In this document: piece by piece, positions 1 through 6,095 of the stretch
Position numbering within the stretch: position 1 is the first letter of the stretch
Layout of the letters: each line of letters opens with the position of its first letter
Assembly: GCA_016193065.1 (NCBI GenBank)
Contig: JACPSX010000042.1
Coordinates: forward strand, 10,340-20,681
From: Candidatus Tectimicrobiota bacterium
GTDB taxonomy: Bacteria > JACPSX01
Direction: 5' to 3'
DNA: 10,342 nt
Notes under the pieces: generated by a model
Databases searched by the model: none
What the model saw: only the letters and a program-made list of their open reading frames with translations
Told to the model about the DNA's origin: nothing
Position numbers and translations under genes: made by a program

Positions 1-450
1 GTGAATTGTCAGGACCAGGAAGCGGATGTGGAATCCCGCCTGCTCTTGGTGGACTTTCTCCGGGAGAACCTGGCGCTTACCGGGACCCATGTGGGCTGTG
101 ACACCACCCACTGCGGGGCTTGCACGGTCCTCATGGACGGGGTCAGCGTGAAGTCGTGCACCGTTTTCGCTGTTCAGGCCGATGGCCGGGAAGTCCTGAC
201 CATCGAAGGCCTGGCCCGGAACGGCAAAATGCATCCGCTCCAGGAGGCCTTCTGGGATCATCATGCCTTGCAATGCGGGTATTGCACGCCGGGAATGGTG
301 ATGTCGGCTCTCTTCCTCCTCTCCCGGGACCGCCGTCCTACGGAGGAAGAGGTCCGTCGGGGGATTGCAGGAAACCTCTGTCGCTGTACAGGCTATCAGT
401 TCATTGTGGATGCGATCATGGAAGCTGGGTCTAAGATGGAGGGTGAGTAG
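1..450 (+). CDS. [2Fe-2S] iron-sulfur subunit of a molybdenum hydroxylase (CoxS/XdhC-type), 5' end missing
   Basis: Small electron-transfer subunit of an xanthine dehydrogenase/CO dehydrogenase-family enzyme, cytoplasmic, passing electrons from the Mo site to FAD. Seen: the plant-type [2Fe-2S] site C33-x4-C38-x2-C41-x11-C53, and the second cluster site C92-x2-C95 (QCGYCTPGM) with C127-x-C129 (NLCRCTGY). All eight cysteines are present. The first codon is GTG, but it aligns with the valine of the usual internal 'TVNG' motif (here VNC), so I read it as internal: the true start and roughly 5-15 residues lie before the window. The stop TAG (448-450) directly abuts the ATG of the CoxG-like gene, so the two are almost certainly co-transcribed. 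The family is certain. The substrate cannot be told from this subunit. Confidence 0.93.
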   Translation: MNCQDQEADVESRLLLVDFLRENLALTGTHVGCDTTHCGACTVLMDGVSVKSCTVFAVQADGREVLTIEGLARNGKMHPLQEAFWDHHALQCGYCTPGMVMSALFLLSRDRRPTEEEVRRGIAGNLCRCTGYQFIVDAIMEAGSKMEGE

Positions 451-897
451 ATGGAGTTGGAGGGAGAGTTTCTTGTTCCCCTGAGCCGGCAGGTGGTTTA
501 CAACTTTTTCATGGATCCTCATAAATTTGGTAAGGCAATTCCTGATGTGGAAGAGTTAAACGTTTTGGATAACGACAGCTTCATGGCCCGGGTTCGAGTG
601 GGTATTTCCTACATTAAGGGCAGCCTCGGGATGCAGTTCGAACGGGTGGCTGCGGAGGATGGGCAGGCGGCGACGTACCGGGGAAAAGGGCTCGGAATGG
701 GCAGCTTTGCGGAGGTGGAGGCGAGCTTCCGGCTCGAAGATCTCCAGGACGGCGGCACCCGGGTGAAGTGGCGGGGAGAAGCCAAGATCGGGGGGAGACT
801 TGCCGGTATGGGAGGAGGACTGCTGGAACCTGTGGCCCGCAAGAATACCACAAGGTTCATTACGGCAATAGAGGCCGGCTTGCGGGACATGACGTAG
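451..897 (+). CDS. coxG: CoxG-like SRPBCC-fold protein
   Basis: 148-residue protein of the CoxG family (SRPBCC/START-like fold, COG3427 type). Family members accompany molybdenum hydroxylase operons; CoxG of CO dehydrogenase has been linked to membrane anchoring, while other members have no settled role. Seen: an N-terminal MELEGEFLVPLSRQVVYNFF pattern, then DPHKFGKAIPDVEEL (compare the family's 'DPEVLKACIPGCEEL'), a beta-rich middle, and a glycine-rich GGRLAGMGGGLLEPVARK near residues 113-130 before the final helix. The start ATG directly follows the upstream stop, with a GGAGGGTGAG ribosome site at about 438-447. No long C-terminal transmembrane tail is visible, so if it binds membranes it would be through other means. 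Placement next to the iron-sulfur subunit supports a role in maturing or localising the hydroxylase. Confidence 0.85.
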   Translation: MELEGEFLVPLSRQVVYNFFMDPHKFGKAIPDVEELNVLDNDSFMARVRVGISYIKGSLGMQFERVAAEDGQAATYRGKGLGMGSFAEVEASFRLEDLQDGGTRVKWRGEAKIGGRLAGMGGGLLEPVARKNTTRFITAIEAGLRDMT

Positions 898-944
898 GCG
901 AACCCGGGCTTCATGCCTGCGGGGCGCGGAAAAGCATGTTTGTC

Positions 945-950
945 AGGAGG
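945..950 (+). promoter_or_regulatory. Shine-Dalgarno site deciding the cupin start
   Basis: AGGAGG lies 7 bases before ATG 958. The longer in-frame ATG at 913 has no comparable site, and its extra 15 residues (MPAGRGKACLSGGGQ) do not look like family sequence. ATG 958 is therefore the better start. Confidence 0.75.
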
Positions 951-957
951 GGGACAG

Positions 958-1524
958 ATGGTTGAGCGGCAAACCTCAGGGTTTGATGAGTTCATCGGGG
1001 AGGTTCGGCGAATTGTTTCTGGGACCTCCGATCCTGTAGCACAAGCCTCTCAGGTGAGCGAAAAGCTTCAGGGGCTTCTCCGGTCCGGCAAGGGCTGGAT
1101 GGAGGGGAGGCTGCAGATTCCGGCAGATCAACAGGTGGGGGAGTACGAACTCTGGCGCGATCCCGAGTTGGGTTTCCTGTTTCTCGTCCATGTTCTCCGG
1201 CCTCAGCATATTTCTCCCGTGCACAATCACGGGTCCCACTGGGTCGTTTACGGCGTCATTGAGAATCAAATACTCCAGCAGCGCTACCGGCGCCTGGATG
1301 ACGGCTCACGGGAGGGGTATGCCGATCTGGCTGCGGCGGGACAGGATCATCAAAAGGAGGGTAATGCAACCTTTTTTTCCCCACTGGAAGCCCATTCCAC
1401 CTCAAACCCGACGGATCAGCGCGCGGTGATCGTCCGGATCACCCAAGTGGACCTTTCCCGGGTGCGCCGTCACCGCTTTGTCCCATCTGAGAAACAAGCA
1501 ATTGAATTCGCGGGAGGAAGATAG
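958..1524 (+). CDS. Small cupin protein, cysteine-dioxygenase-like (COG5553 type)
   Basis: 188-residue single-domain cupin, probably cytoplasmic and metal-binding. Seen: motif 1 SPVHNHGSHW with H89 and H91, and motif 2 EAHSTSNP with H146 and N150, giving a three-histidine site like that of cysteine dioxygenase and related thiol dioxygenases. The glutamate that usually follows HxH in four-ligand cupins is not at the expected spacing (the nearest is E102). The N-terminal 60 residues are helical, as in the predicted double-stranded beta-helix enzymes of COG5553. The stop TAG directly abuts the next ATG, so it is coupled to the GlcG-like gene. Its position between hydroxylase subunit genes suggests a step in the same pathway, possibly an oxygenation, but no substrate can be named. 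A 3-hydroxyanthranilate-dioxygenase-like role was considered, but the motifs fit the CDO-like group better. Confidence 0.75.
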   Translation: MVERQTSGFDEFIGEVRRIVSGTSDPVAQASQVSEKLQGLLRSGKGWMEGRLQIPADQQVGEYELWRDPELGFLFLVHVLRPQHISPVHNHGSHWVVYGVIENQILQQRYRRLDDGSREGYADLAAAGQDHQKEGNATFFSPLEAHSTSNPTDQRAVIVRITQVDLSRVRRHRFVPSEKQAIEFAGGR

Positions 1525-1956
1525 ATGCGAAAGAAAGGATGCCTGACACTGGAAGACGCCAGGATTCTCATCGAAGGAGCAGAGCGGAAGGCCGCGGATA
1601 TGAAGGCTCCCAAGAGCATTGCCGTTGCGGATGATGGCGGGCACTTGATTGCCTTTCACCGGATGGATGGGGCGAACCGAACCAGCATTGACATTGCCAT
1701 CAATAAAGCCTTCACCTCGGCTTGTTCTCACCGGGCAACTCTGGATTACCACAAGCTGGCAGCACCAGGGGAACCCGGGTTTGGATTGCATATGACGAAC
1801 CAGGGTCGGTTGATTATTTTTGGTGGCGGCTTCCCGGTGGGCGTGGACGGCGAGGTGGTGGGCGGCATCGGGCTCAGCTCGGGACCGGTGGACGAGGATC
1901 TGGCGGTCGGCGAGGCCGCCCTGGAATACTACCAGCAGCGGCTCCGGCGAGGGTAA
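1525..1956 (+). CDS. GlcG/HbpS-family protein (heme-binding-like, DUF336)
   Basis: 143 residues, close to the usual length for GlcG-type proteins. Seen: N-terminal helix LTLEDARILIEGAERKA, strand SIAVADDGGHLIAFHRMDGA, helix SIDIAINKAFTSA, and the C-terminal core GGGFPVGVDGEVVGGIGLSSG followed by DEDLAVGEAAL, which match the family order. Members occur beside glycolate, propanediol and aromatic degradation genes; some (HbpS) bind heme, but most are unassigned. The start has GGAGG at 1513-1517, 7 bases upstream, and follows the cupin stop with no gap. There is no signal peptide, so it is probably cytoplasmic. It is the last gene of the tight 5' run. Its exact biochemical role is unknown; the family call is firm. 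Confidence 0.88.
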   Translation: MRKKGCLTLEDARILIEGAERKAADMKAPKSIAVADDGGHLIAFHRMDGANRTSIDIAINKAFTSACSHRATLDYHKLAAPGEPGFGLHMTNQGRLIIFGGGFPVGVDGEVVGGIGLSSGPVDEDLAVGEAALEYYQQRLRRG

Positions 1957-1969
1957 GCAACCCTTACCC
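1951..1969 (+). other. Perfect 7-bp hairpin overlapping the glcG-like stop codon
   Basis: GGGTAAG (1951-1957) and CTTACCC (1963-1969) pair perfectly around a 5-base loop, and the TAA stop (1954-1956) lies in the left arm. No T-run follows, so it is not a classical intrinsic terminator. It could mark the 3' end of the first transcript or protect it. Confidence 0.45.
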
Positions 1970-2247
1970 GCGCCCAGTTTCTCGGAAAGATTGGCCCACG
2001 AGCGGAGTTCTCGGGGTGCCCCCTTGGGCTCCAGAAACTGGAAAGCGTTCAGCGGTCAGCGCTCAGCCAGAACCTTGGAGGAAATGTTTGCTGAGGAGTT
2101 TCAGGCATCCGAAGCTGAGTGCTGAGAGCTGAGTGCTGAAGGCTATTTTAGGTCGCTTGCGGGGGCAACCCATCGGACAGGGACGACTGAGGAGGCTTCG
2201 ACTCCGCAAATACGTGAATAGGGCTGTTGGGTTCGAGGAGGGGTGGG
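1957..2247. other. Intergenic region between glcG-like gene and large hydroxylase subunit
   Basis: About 290 bases with no convincing gene; the short open frames here show no recognisable family sequence. It contains the downstream arm of the stop-codon hairpin, the GCTGA-rich repeats at 2048-2140 and, at its end, the ribosome site for the large subunit. I could not identify a confident -10/-35 promoter, although the length would allow an internal one. Confidence 0.6.
2048..2140. repeat. GCTGA-type direct and inverted repeats
   Basis: On the right side the 13-mer AGCTGAGTGCTGA occurs twice (2113-2125 and 2127-2139) with a 14-base period. On the left, TTCAGCGGTCAGCGCTCAGC (2048-2067) is the inverted counterpart: against 2121-2140 it pairs at 17 of 20 positions, with 53 bases between. 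This looks like the simple CTCAGC/GCTGAG intergenic repeats seen scattered in many bacterial genomes. It could form a long imperfect hairpin in RNA. Function unknown. Confidence 0.7.
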
Positions 2248-2314
2248 GTGAACGGCCAAGAAGAAGGGGGGCCAGAGCCTGCGGCGGCTTGATGGCGCCG
2301 ATGTTCTCTCGGGA
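2235..2314 (+). other. Ribosome site and out-of-frame N-terminal coding segment of the large hydroxylase subunit
   Basis: GAGGAGG (2235-2241) sits 6 bases before GTG 2248. From this GTG the reading is VNGQEEGG, then it runs out of frame and stops at 2290-2292. In the frame of the large subunit the bases 2267-2314 read GGQSLRRLDGADVLSG, followed by VARYTADM at 2315. That is the conserved family N-terminus ('RLDGxDKVTGxARYTxD'), but this frame has no start codon and is closed upstream by TGA at 2249-2251. The two frames join if the G6 run at 2266-2271 were one base shorter. This is the likely real start of the protein. Confidence 0.7.
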
Positions 2315-4666
2315 GTGGCCCGGTACACGGCGGACATGAGCTTCCCGGGAATGCTCCACGCTGTTTTTTTCCGCAGTCCTTACCCCCATGCCCGGATTAA
2401 GAAAGTGTGGCTCGACGGAGTCTTGAAACTCCCAGGCGTTGTTGCGGCATTCAGCGGCGAAAGCTTACCGGAACTGATCGGCCCCATGGCCCAAATCCCT
2501 CTCTTCGGCGTCGAGCGAACTCTGGCTGGGAACCCGGCGATTAAGTACTTCCCTCATCTCCCTTTGGCACGGGATAAAGCCCGATACGTCGGCGAACCCG
2601 TTGCAGTGGTGGCTGCCACCGACAAGTATTTGGCCGAGGACGCCCTGGAGGCCGTGGAGGCGGACTTTGAGCCGCTGCCGCCGGTGATAGACGCGGAGCA
2701 AACTCTGGAGCGGCCGGAAGTCCTTCTCTACGAGGATTGGGGTGACAACGTTTTGATGCATTACACGGTGTCGGGCGGGGATGTCGAGAAGGCGTTCCGC
2801 GAGGCGGATCGGATCCTGGAGATTACCGTGCCCAGTTCCCGGTTCACGGGCACTCCAATTGAACCCCGTTCCGTGGTGGCTCGCTACGATCCCCACCACT
2901 TGCTTCTGGAGGTTTGGGATACAACCCAGTGCCCGCATCTCGTTGGGACCTGGATCGAGCGGGCCATTCGGATTCCCGGTCTCAAGACACGGGTTACGGT
3001 GAGCCGTCTCGGGGGCGGCTTTGGACCAAAGGTGAGTCATTACCCTGAGGAGATTGTGGTTCCTTACCTGGCGATTCAAACGGGCCGGCCCGTGCGCTGG
3101 GTGGAGACGCGCAGCGAGCATCTGGTCGGCACCACCCACGGCAGGGAGCAGATTCACCGGTTGCAGGTGGCCGTGAAGTCGGATGGCCGGGTTCTTGGAA
3201 TTCGGGATCGGATTGTAGCGGACATGGGCGGCGGGCATTCCTGGACCGGTCTCTCTTCCATAATGGTTTCAGCCCTTTACGTTCCGGGGACCTACCGGAT
3301 TGAGAATTATTCAGGGGATCTGTACGGCGTGGTGACGAATAAGACCCCGTTTGGCGCTCACCGGGGATTCGGCAAAGCCGAGGCGGCCTACGTCATCGAA
3401 CGGGTGATGGATTCGGTAGCGCGTGAATTGGGCCAGGATCCCATCGAAATTCGCAAGCGCAACTTTATTCCCCCCGAGGCTTTCCCTTACCGGAATGCCA
3501 CGGGCTCCCGGTACGACAGCGGTCAGTACGCCAAGACTCTGGATAAAGCCCTCGATCTTCTGAACTACTCTCATTGGCGGGCGGAACAGACCAGGCTGCG
3601 CCGGGAAGGCCGGTACGTGGGGATTGGTGTCTCCGTGGTCCTGGAACCCACAAGTTCCAACCGCCGGGGGGCGGGAGGGTATTACAGCGTGCGGATGCGC
3701 ATGGATCCTACGGGAACGATCTACGTTTTCCTCAGCGGGAACGATGACGGCACCGGGCATGCTCTCCCAACGGCTCAGATTGTCGCGGACGAGCTCGCTG
3801 TTGATGTGATCAATGTGCATGTCGTCGAGGGCGATAGCCTCATGTGTCCATACGGCACCGGGTCCTATTCCAGCCGGTTTGGCGGCCTGGGGGGAGCAGC
3901 CGTCATGCTGGCGGCTCGCCAACTGCGCGAGAAAATTCTTGAAGTCGGGGCTGCCCTTCTGGGCGAGACTGCAGACCGCCTCGTGCTCAGCGCGGGATCC
4001 GTTCGTGTGCGGTCTGCCGGAGAAAAGCAAATTGCTCTGAATGAGGTTGCCCGGGCGGCGTATACCGCCCTCTACCGACTTCCCGAGGGGATGGAACCGG
4101 GACTCGAGCTGATCTATCACTATCGGGATCCGAATGTCACCTTCTTGCCGGACGAGCGCGGAAGGGTGGGGGCGTACTCGAGTTTCCCCTATGCGGTGGA
4201 CGCGGGAGTCGTCGAGGTGGACGTGGAGACCGGCAGTCTCACGATCCTCAAGTACGTCTCGGTGCATGATTGCGGCAATCAGATCAACCCGAAGGAAGTC
4301 GAAGGACAGCATTTGGGATCTCTGGCCCATGGGTTGGGAGGAGCCCTGTATGAGGAGCTTCTCTACGATTCGGACGGGCAGCTCCTGACCCAGAATTTCA
4401 AGGACTATCTGATTCCGACTGCACTGGATCTTCCTCCCATCCTGATTGGATCCACAGTGACGCCAAACCCATTTACCCCGGGGGGATTCAAGGGGGCTGG
4501 CGAGGCGGGAGCCGTGGGGCCTCCCCCATGCCTCGTCGCCGCCGTTGAAGATGCGCTGGCGCCGTTGGGTGTGAGAGTGAGGACCTTGCCTCTCAAGCCT
4601 TCGTCCCTCTGGGAGCTGATACGGGAGCATCTCGATCGTGTGCATTCCGAAGGAGGGAAGGCATGA
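2315..4666 (+). CDS. Large molybdopterin-binding subunit of a xanthine dehydrogenase-family hydroxylase
   Basis: Catalytic Mo-cofactor subunit, hydroxylating a substrate carbon with water-derived oxygen. The continuous frame from GTG 2315 is 783 residues; adding the displaced segment from GTG 2248 gives about 805, the family's usual size. Seen: ARYTADMSFPGMLHAVFFRSP at the N-terminus (aldehyde oxidase/xanthine dehydrogenase a/b hammerhead domain), GGGFGPK at 233-239 (cofactor loop), AHRGFGKAEA starting at 348, VHDCGNQINP and GAGEAGAVGPPP with the probable catalytic Glu at 730. The loop HRGFGK resembles xanthine dehydrogenase's FRGFG with its substrate Arg (R350 here), and lacks the Cys of form I CO dehydrogenase (AYxCSFR), so CO oxidation is unlikely. 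GTG 2315 has no Shine-Dalgarno and starts inside a conserved motif, so it is probably not the natural start. Partner: the [2Fe-2S] subunit at 1-450. No FAD subunit is present in the window. Confidence 0.92.
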   Translation: MARYTADMSFPGMLHAVFFRSPYPHARIKKVWLDGVLKLPGVVAAFSGESLPELIGPMAQIPLFGVERTLAGNPAIKYFPHLPLARDKARYVGEPVAVVAATDKYLAEDALEAVEADFEPLPPVIDAEQTLERPEVLLYEDWGDNVLMHYTVSGGDVEKAFREADRILEITVPSSRFTGTPIEPRSVVARYDPHHLLLEVWDTTQCPHLVGTWIERAIRIPGLKTRVTVSRLGGGFGPKVSHYPEEIVVPYLAIQTGRPVRWVETRSEHLVGTTHGREQIHRLQVAVKSDGRVLGIRDRIVADMGGGHSWTGLSSIMVSALYVPGTYRIENYSGDLYGVVTNKTPFGAHRGFGKAEAAYVIERVMDSVARELGQDPIEIRKRNFIPPEAFPYRNATGSRYDSGQYAKTLDKALDLLNYSHWRAEQTRLRREGRYVGIGVSVVLEPTSSNRRGAGGYYSVRMRMDPTGTIYVFLSGNDDGTGHALPTAQIVADELAVDVINVHVVEGDSLMCPYGTGSYSSRFGGLGGAAVMLAARQLREKILEVGAALLGETADRLVLSAGSVRVRSAGEKQIALNEVARAAYTALYRLPEGMEPGLELIYHYRDPNVTFLPDERGRVGAYSSFPYAVDAGVVEVDVETGSLTILKYVSVHDCGNQINPKEVEGQHLGSLAHGLGGALYEELLYDSDGQLLTQNFKDYLIPTALDLPPILIGSTVTPNPFTPGGFKGAGEAGAVGPPPCLVAAVEDALAPLGVRVRTLPLKPSSLWELIREHLDRVHSEGGKA

Positions 4667-4839
4667 GTGGAAACCAGTGGTTGGAATCGTGCTGAAACAT
4701 CCGCGTATGACCGCCGCGGAAAATGCGGCTCGTACCGTCCCAACTTGATGCACTCGAGATAAGCGACCTGCCTGGCAGCAAACGTATAGACCACGCGAAC
4801 CGGGAGCGTGGCCCAGAGTCATTGAAACCGCACCGGTGA
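4663..4839 (+). pseudogene. Possible small decayed or frame-disrupted gene between hydroxylase and TAXI receptor
   Basis: An ATG at 4663 overlaps the large-subunit stop as ATGA and has AAGGAGGGAAGG just upstream, an arrangement typical of a coupled gene. Its own frame stops after 10 codons (4693-4695). A neighbouring frame (4668-4745) reads smoothly as WKPVVGIVLKHPRMTAAE and on to ARTVPT. The first frame then resumes from about 4744 (LDALEISDLPGSKRIDHANR) to TGA 4837-4839. One missing base near 4667 and one extra near 4740-4743 would give a 58-residue protein. I recognise no family. The minus strand here is also open, so the reading is suggestive only. Confidence 0.25.
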
Positions 4840-4871
4840 AAAGGGGAAACTGCTAAAGGGAGGAGGGGATT

Positions 4872-5927
4872 ATGAAGAAGAAACCGCTGACCGCAGGTTC
4901 CGGGATGAGCATCCAGGGTCGGAAGTGGATCACGTTGATTTTGGTGCTGACTCTGTCTCTTTTGTGGTCCGCGAGCCGGGAGGTCAGTGCGCAGGGTCTG
5001 CCGCGCGTTGTCCGTATCGGCACGAACCCACCGGGCTCCGCCTTCCACCCCATTGCCACGGGGATAGCAAAGATCGTTACAGAGGGATCTCCCATGGAGG
5101 GTCGGGTGCAACCCTACGCCGGATCCAGCAGCTTTATGCCCTTGCTGAACAGCGGAGAATTAGAGTTGGGGATTGTCACGGGCTCAGACGCCTATTATGG
5201 CTACCGGGGGATCGTGCTTTACAAGCGGGCGAATCCCAACGTGAGAGCCATCAGTGCCGGAACCCGCCTGCTCATCGGTCAGATTGTTCCAGCCAACTCC
5301 GGCATCAGAACCATTCAAGACCTCAAAGGGAAGAGAGTGGCCGGGGCCTTTACGGGTCAGCTTTCCGCCAAAATTGGCACGGAGTCCGTGTTGGTCAATG
5401 GAGGCCTTGGCTGGGATGATGTGACTGTTGTGCCTGTGGTGACCTTCATTGAGGGAGTACAAGCGGTCATGGATGGACGGGCCGATTCCAGCACCACAGC
5501 CGTAGGAGCCGGAATTCTTCAGGAGGCCGATTCGCGCATCGGTGTCCGCTTCCTCCCCCTGGATCCTTCTCCTCAAGGCCATGCTCGCATAAAGAAGGTT
5601 ACTCCTACGCGCTACGTTTATGCGATTCCTACGGAGGGGACTCCCGGCGCGCCGAAGGGCACGCCATTGCTGGCGGAAGACGTCTACTTGTTGGGTAGCT
5701 CCAGGTTGTCCGACAACGCTGCCTATGCGGTTGCCAAAGCGATATGGGAGAAGAACGAGGATTTGAAGAAGTTGCCGCTCCTGCAAACGTGGAGCCGGGA
5801 TCGAATGGTCAGCGACACCGCGCAGACGCCCTATCACCCCGGGGCCATTCGCTTCTTTAAAGAGAAGGGGGTGTGGACGAAAGAGATGGAGGAACTGCAG
5901 CAGAAAGTTGCGAAAGGGGGCTCCTAA
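4872..5927 (+). CDS. TAXI-family TRAP transporter solute-binding protein
   Basis: 351-residue extracytoplasmic receptor of a TRAP transporter, TAXI type; it binds an organic acid-like ligand and hands it to the fused permease encoded next. Seen: an N-terminal basic stretch (MKKK, then GRK at 16-18), a hydrophobic core near 19-33 and a probable signal peptidase I site after VSA (A40|Q41). The mature protein begins with VVRIGTNPPGSAFHPIATG (46-64), the hallmark TAXI opening. YAGSSSFMPLLNSGELELGI follows, then the domain-2 segments IQDLKGKRVAGAF and GRADSSTTAVGAG, as in the family. AGGAGG at 4861-4866 is 5 bases before ATG 4872. Being secreted, it implies a Gram-negative periplasm or an outer-face location. 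Ligand unknown; known TAXI ligands include glutamate and other carboxylates, so a carboxylate is the natural guess. The call is firm. Confidence 0.95.
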   Translation: MKKKPLTAGSGMSIQGRKWITLILVLTLSLLWSASREVSAQGLPRVVRIGTNPPGSAFHPIATGIAKIVTEGSPMEGRVQPYAGSSSFMPLLNSGELELGIVTGSDAYYGYRGIVLYKRANPNVRAISAGTRLLIGQIVPANSGIRTIQDLKGKRVAGAFTGQLSAKIGTESVLVNGGLGWDDVTVVPVVTFIEGVQAVMDGRADSSTTAVGAGILQEADSRIGVRFLPLDPSPQGHARIKKVTPTRYVYAIPTEGTPGAPKGTPLLAEDVYLLGSSRLSDNAAYAVAKAIWEKNEDLKKLPLLQTWSRDRMVSDTAQTPYHPGAIRFFKEKGVWTKEMEELQQKVAKGGS

Positions 5928-6095
5928 TCGCAGTTTTTCTGGAAGCGTTTTGTCTTCAGATCCTTGGATTCTTGTCCGCAAAAATCGCAGCGGAATAATG
6001 ATTGGAGTAAGGGGCGGGAGCAGAGTGCGAATAAATGCTTTCGGGCCGCCGGGGAATGTCTAAAAAGGGTACGGCGAGGGGGAGATCTTTTTCCT

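Noticed and set aside
1-3. GTG at position 1 as the natural start of the iron-sulfur subunit
   Set aside because: It matches the internal valine of the conserved 'TVNG' motif, and the family has several residues before it; the gene is cut by the window edge.
2133-2339. 68-codon plus-strand frame starting at GTG 2133
   Set aside because: It starts within the GCTGA repeats, is rich in Arg/Gly, has no ribosome site and overlaps the better-supported start of the large subunit.
3311-4822. 503-codon minus-strand open frame opposite the large subunit
   Set aside because: It is a shadow of a gene with clear family motifs on the plus strand; its translation shows no recognisable domain.
5893-5936. 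Possible intrinsic terminator after the TAXI gene (AACTGC...GCAGTTTTT)
   Set aside because: The 6-bp arms are separated by about 31 bases and a terminator would cut the receptor off from its permease.
5184-5981. 265-codon minus-strand open frame opposite the TAXI receptor
   Set aside because: Antisense shadow of a confidently identified gene; no motifs or ribosome site.
5998-6063. 21-codon ORF MIGVRGGSRVRINAFGPPGNV
   Set aside because: No Shine-Dalgarno, no family likeness and short enough to occur by chance.
5964-6095. Longer TRAP permease starting at TTG 5964
   Set aside because: The 44 extra residues are charged and unlike the family N-terminus; ATG 6096 gives the normal length.
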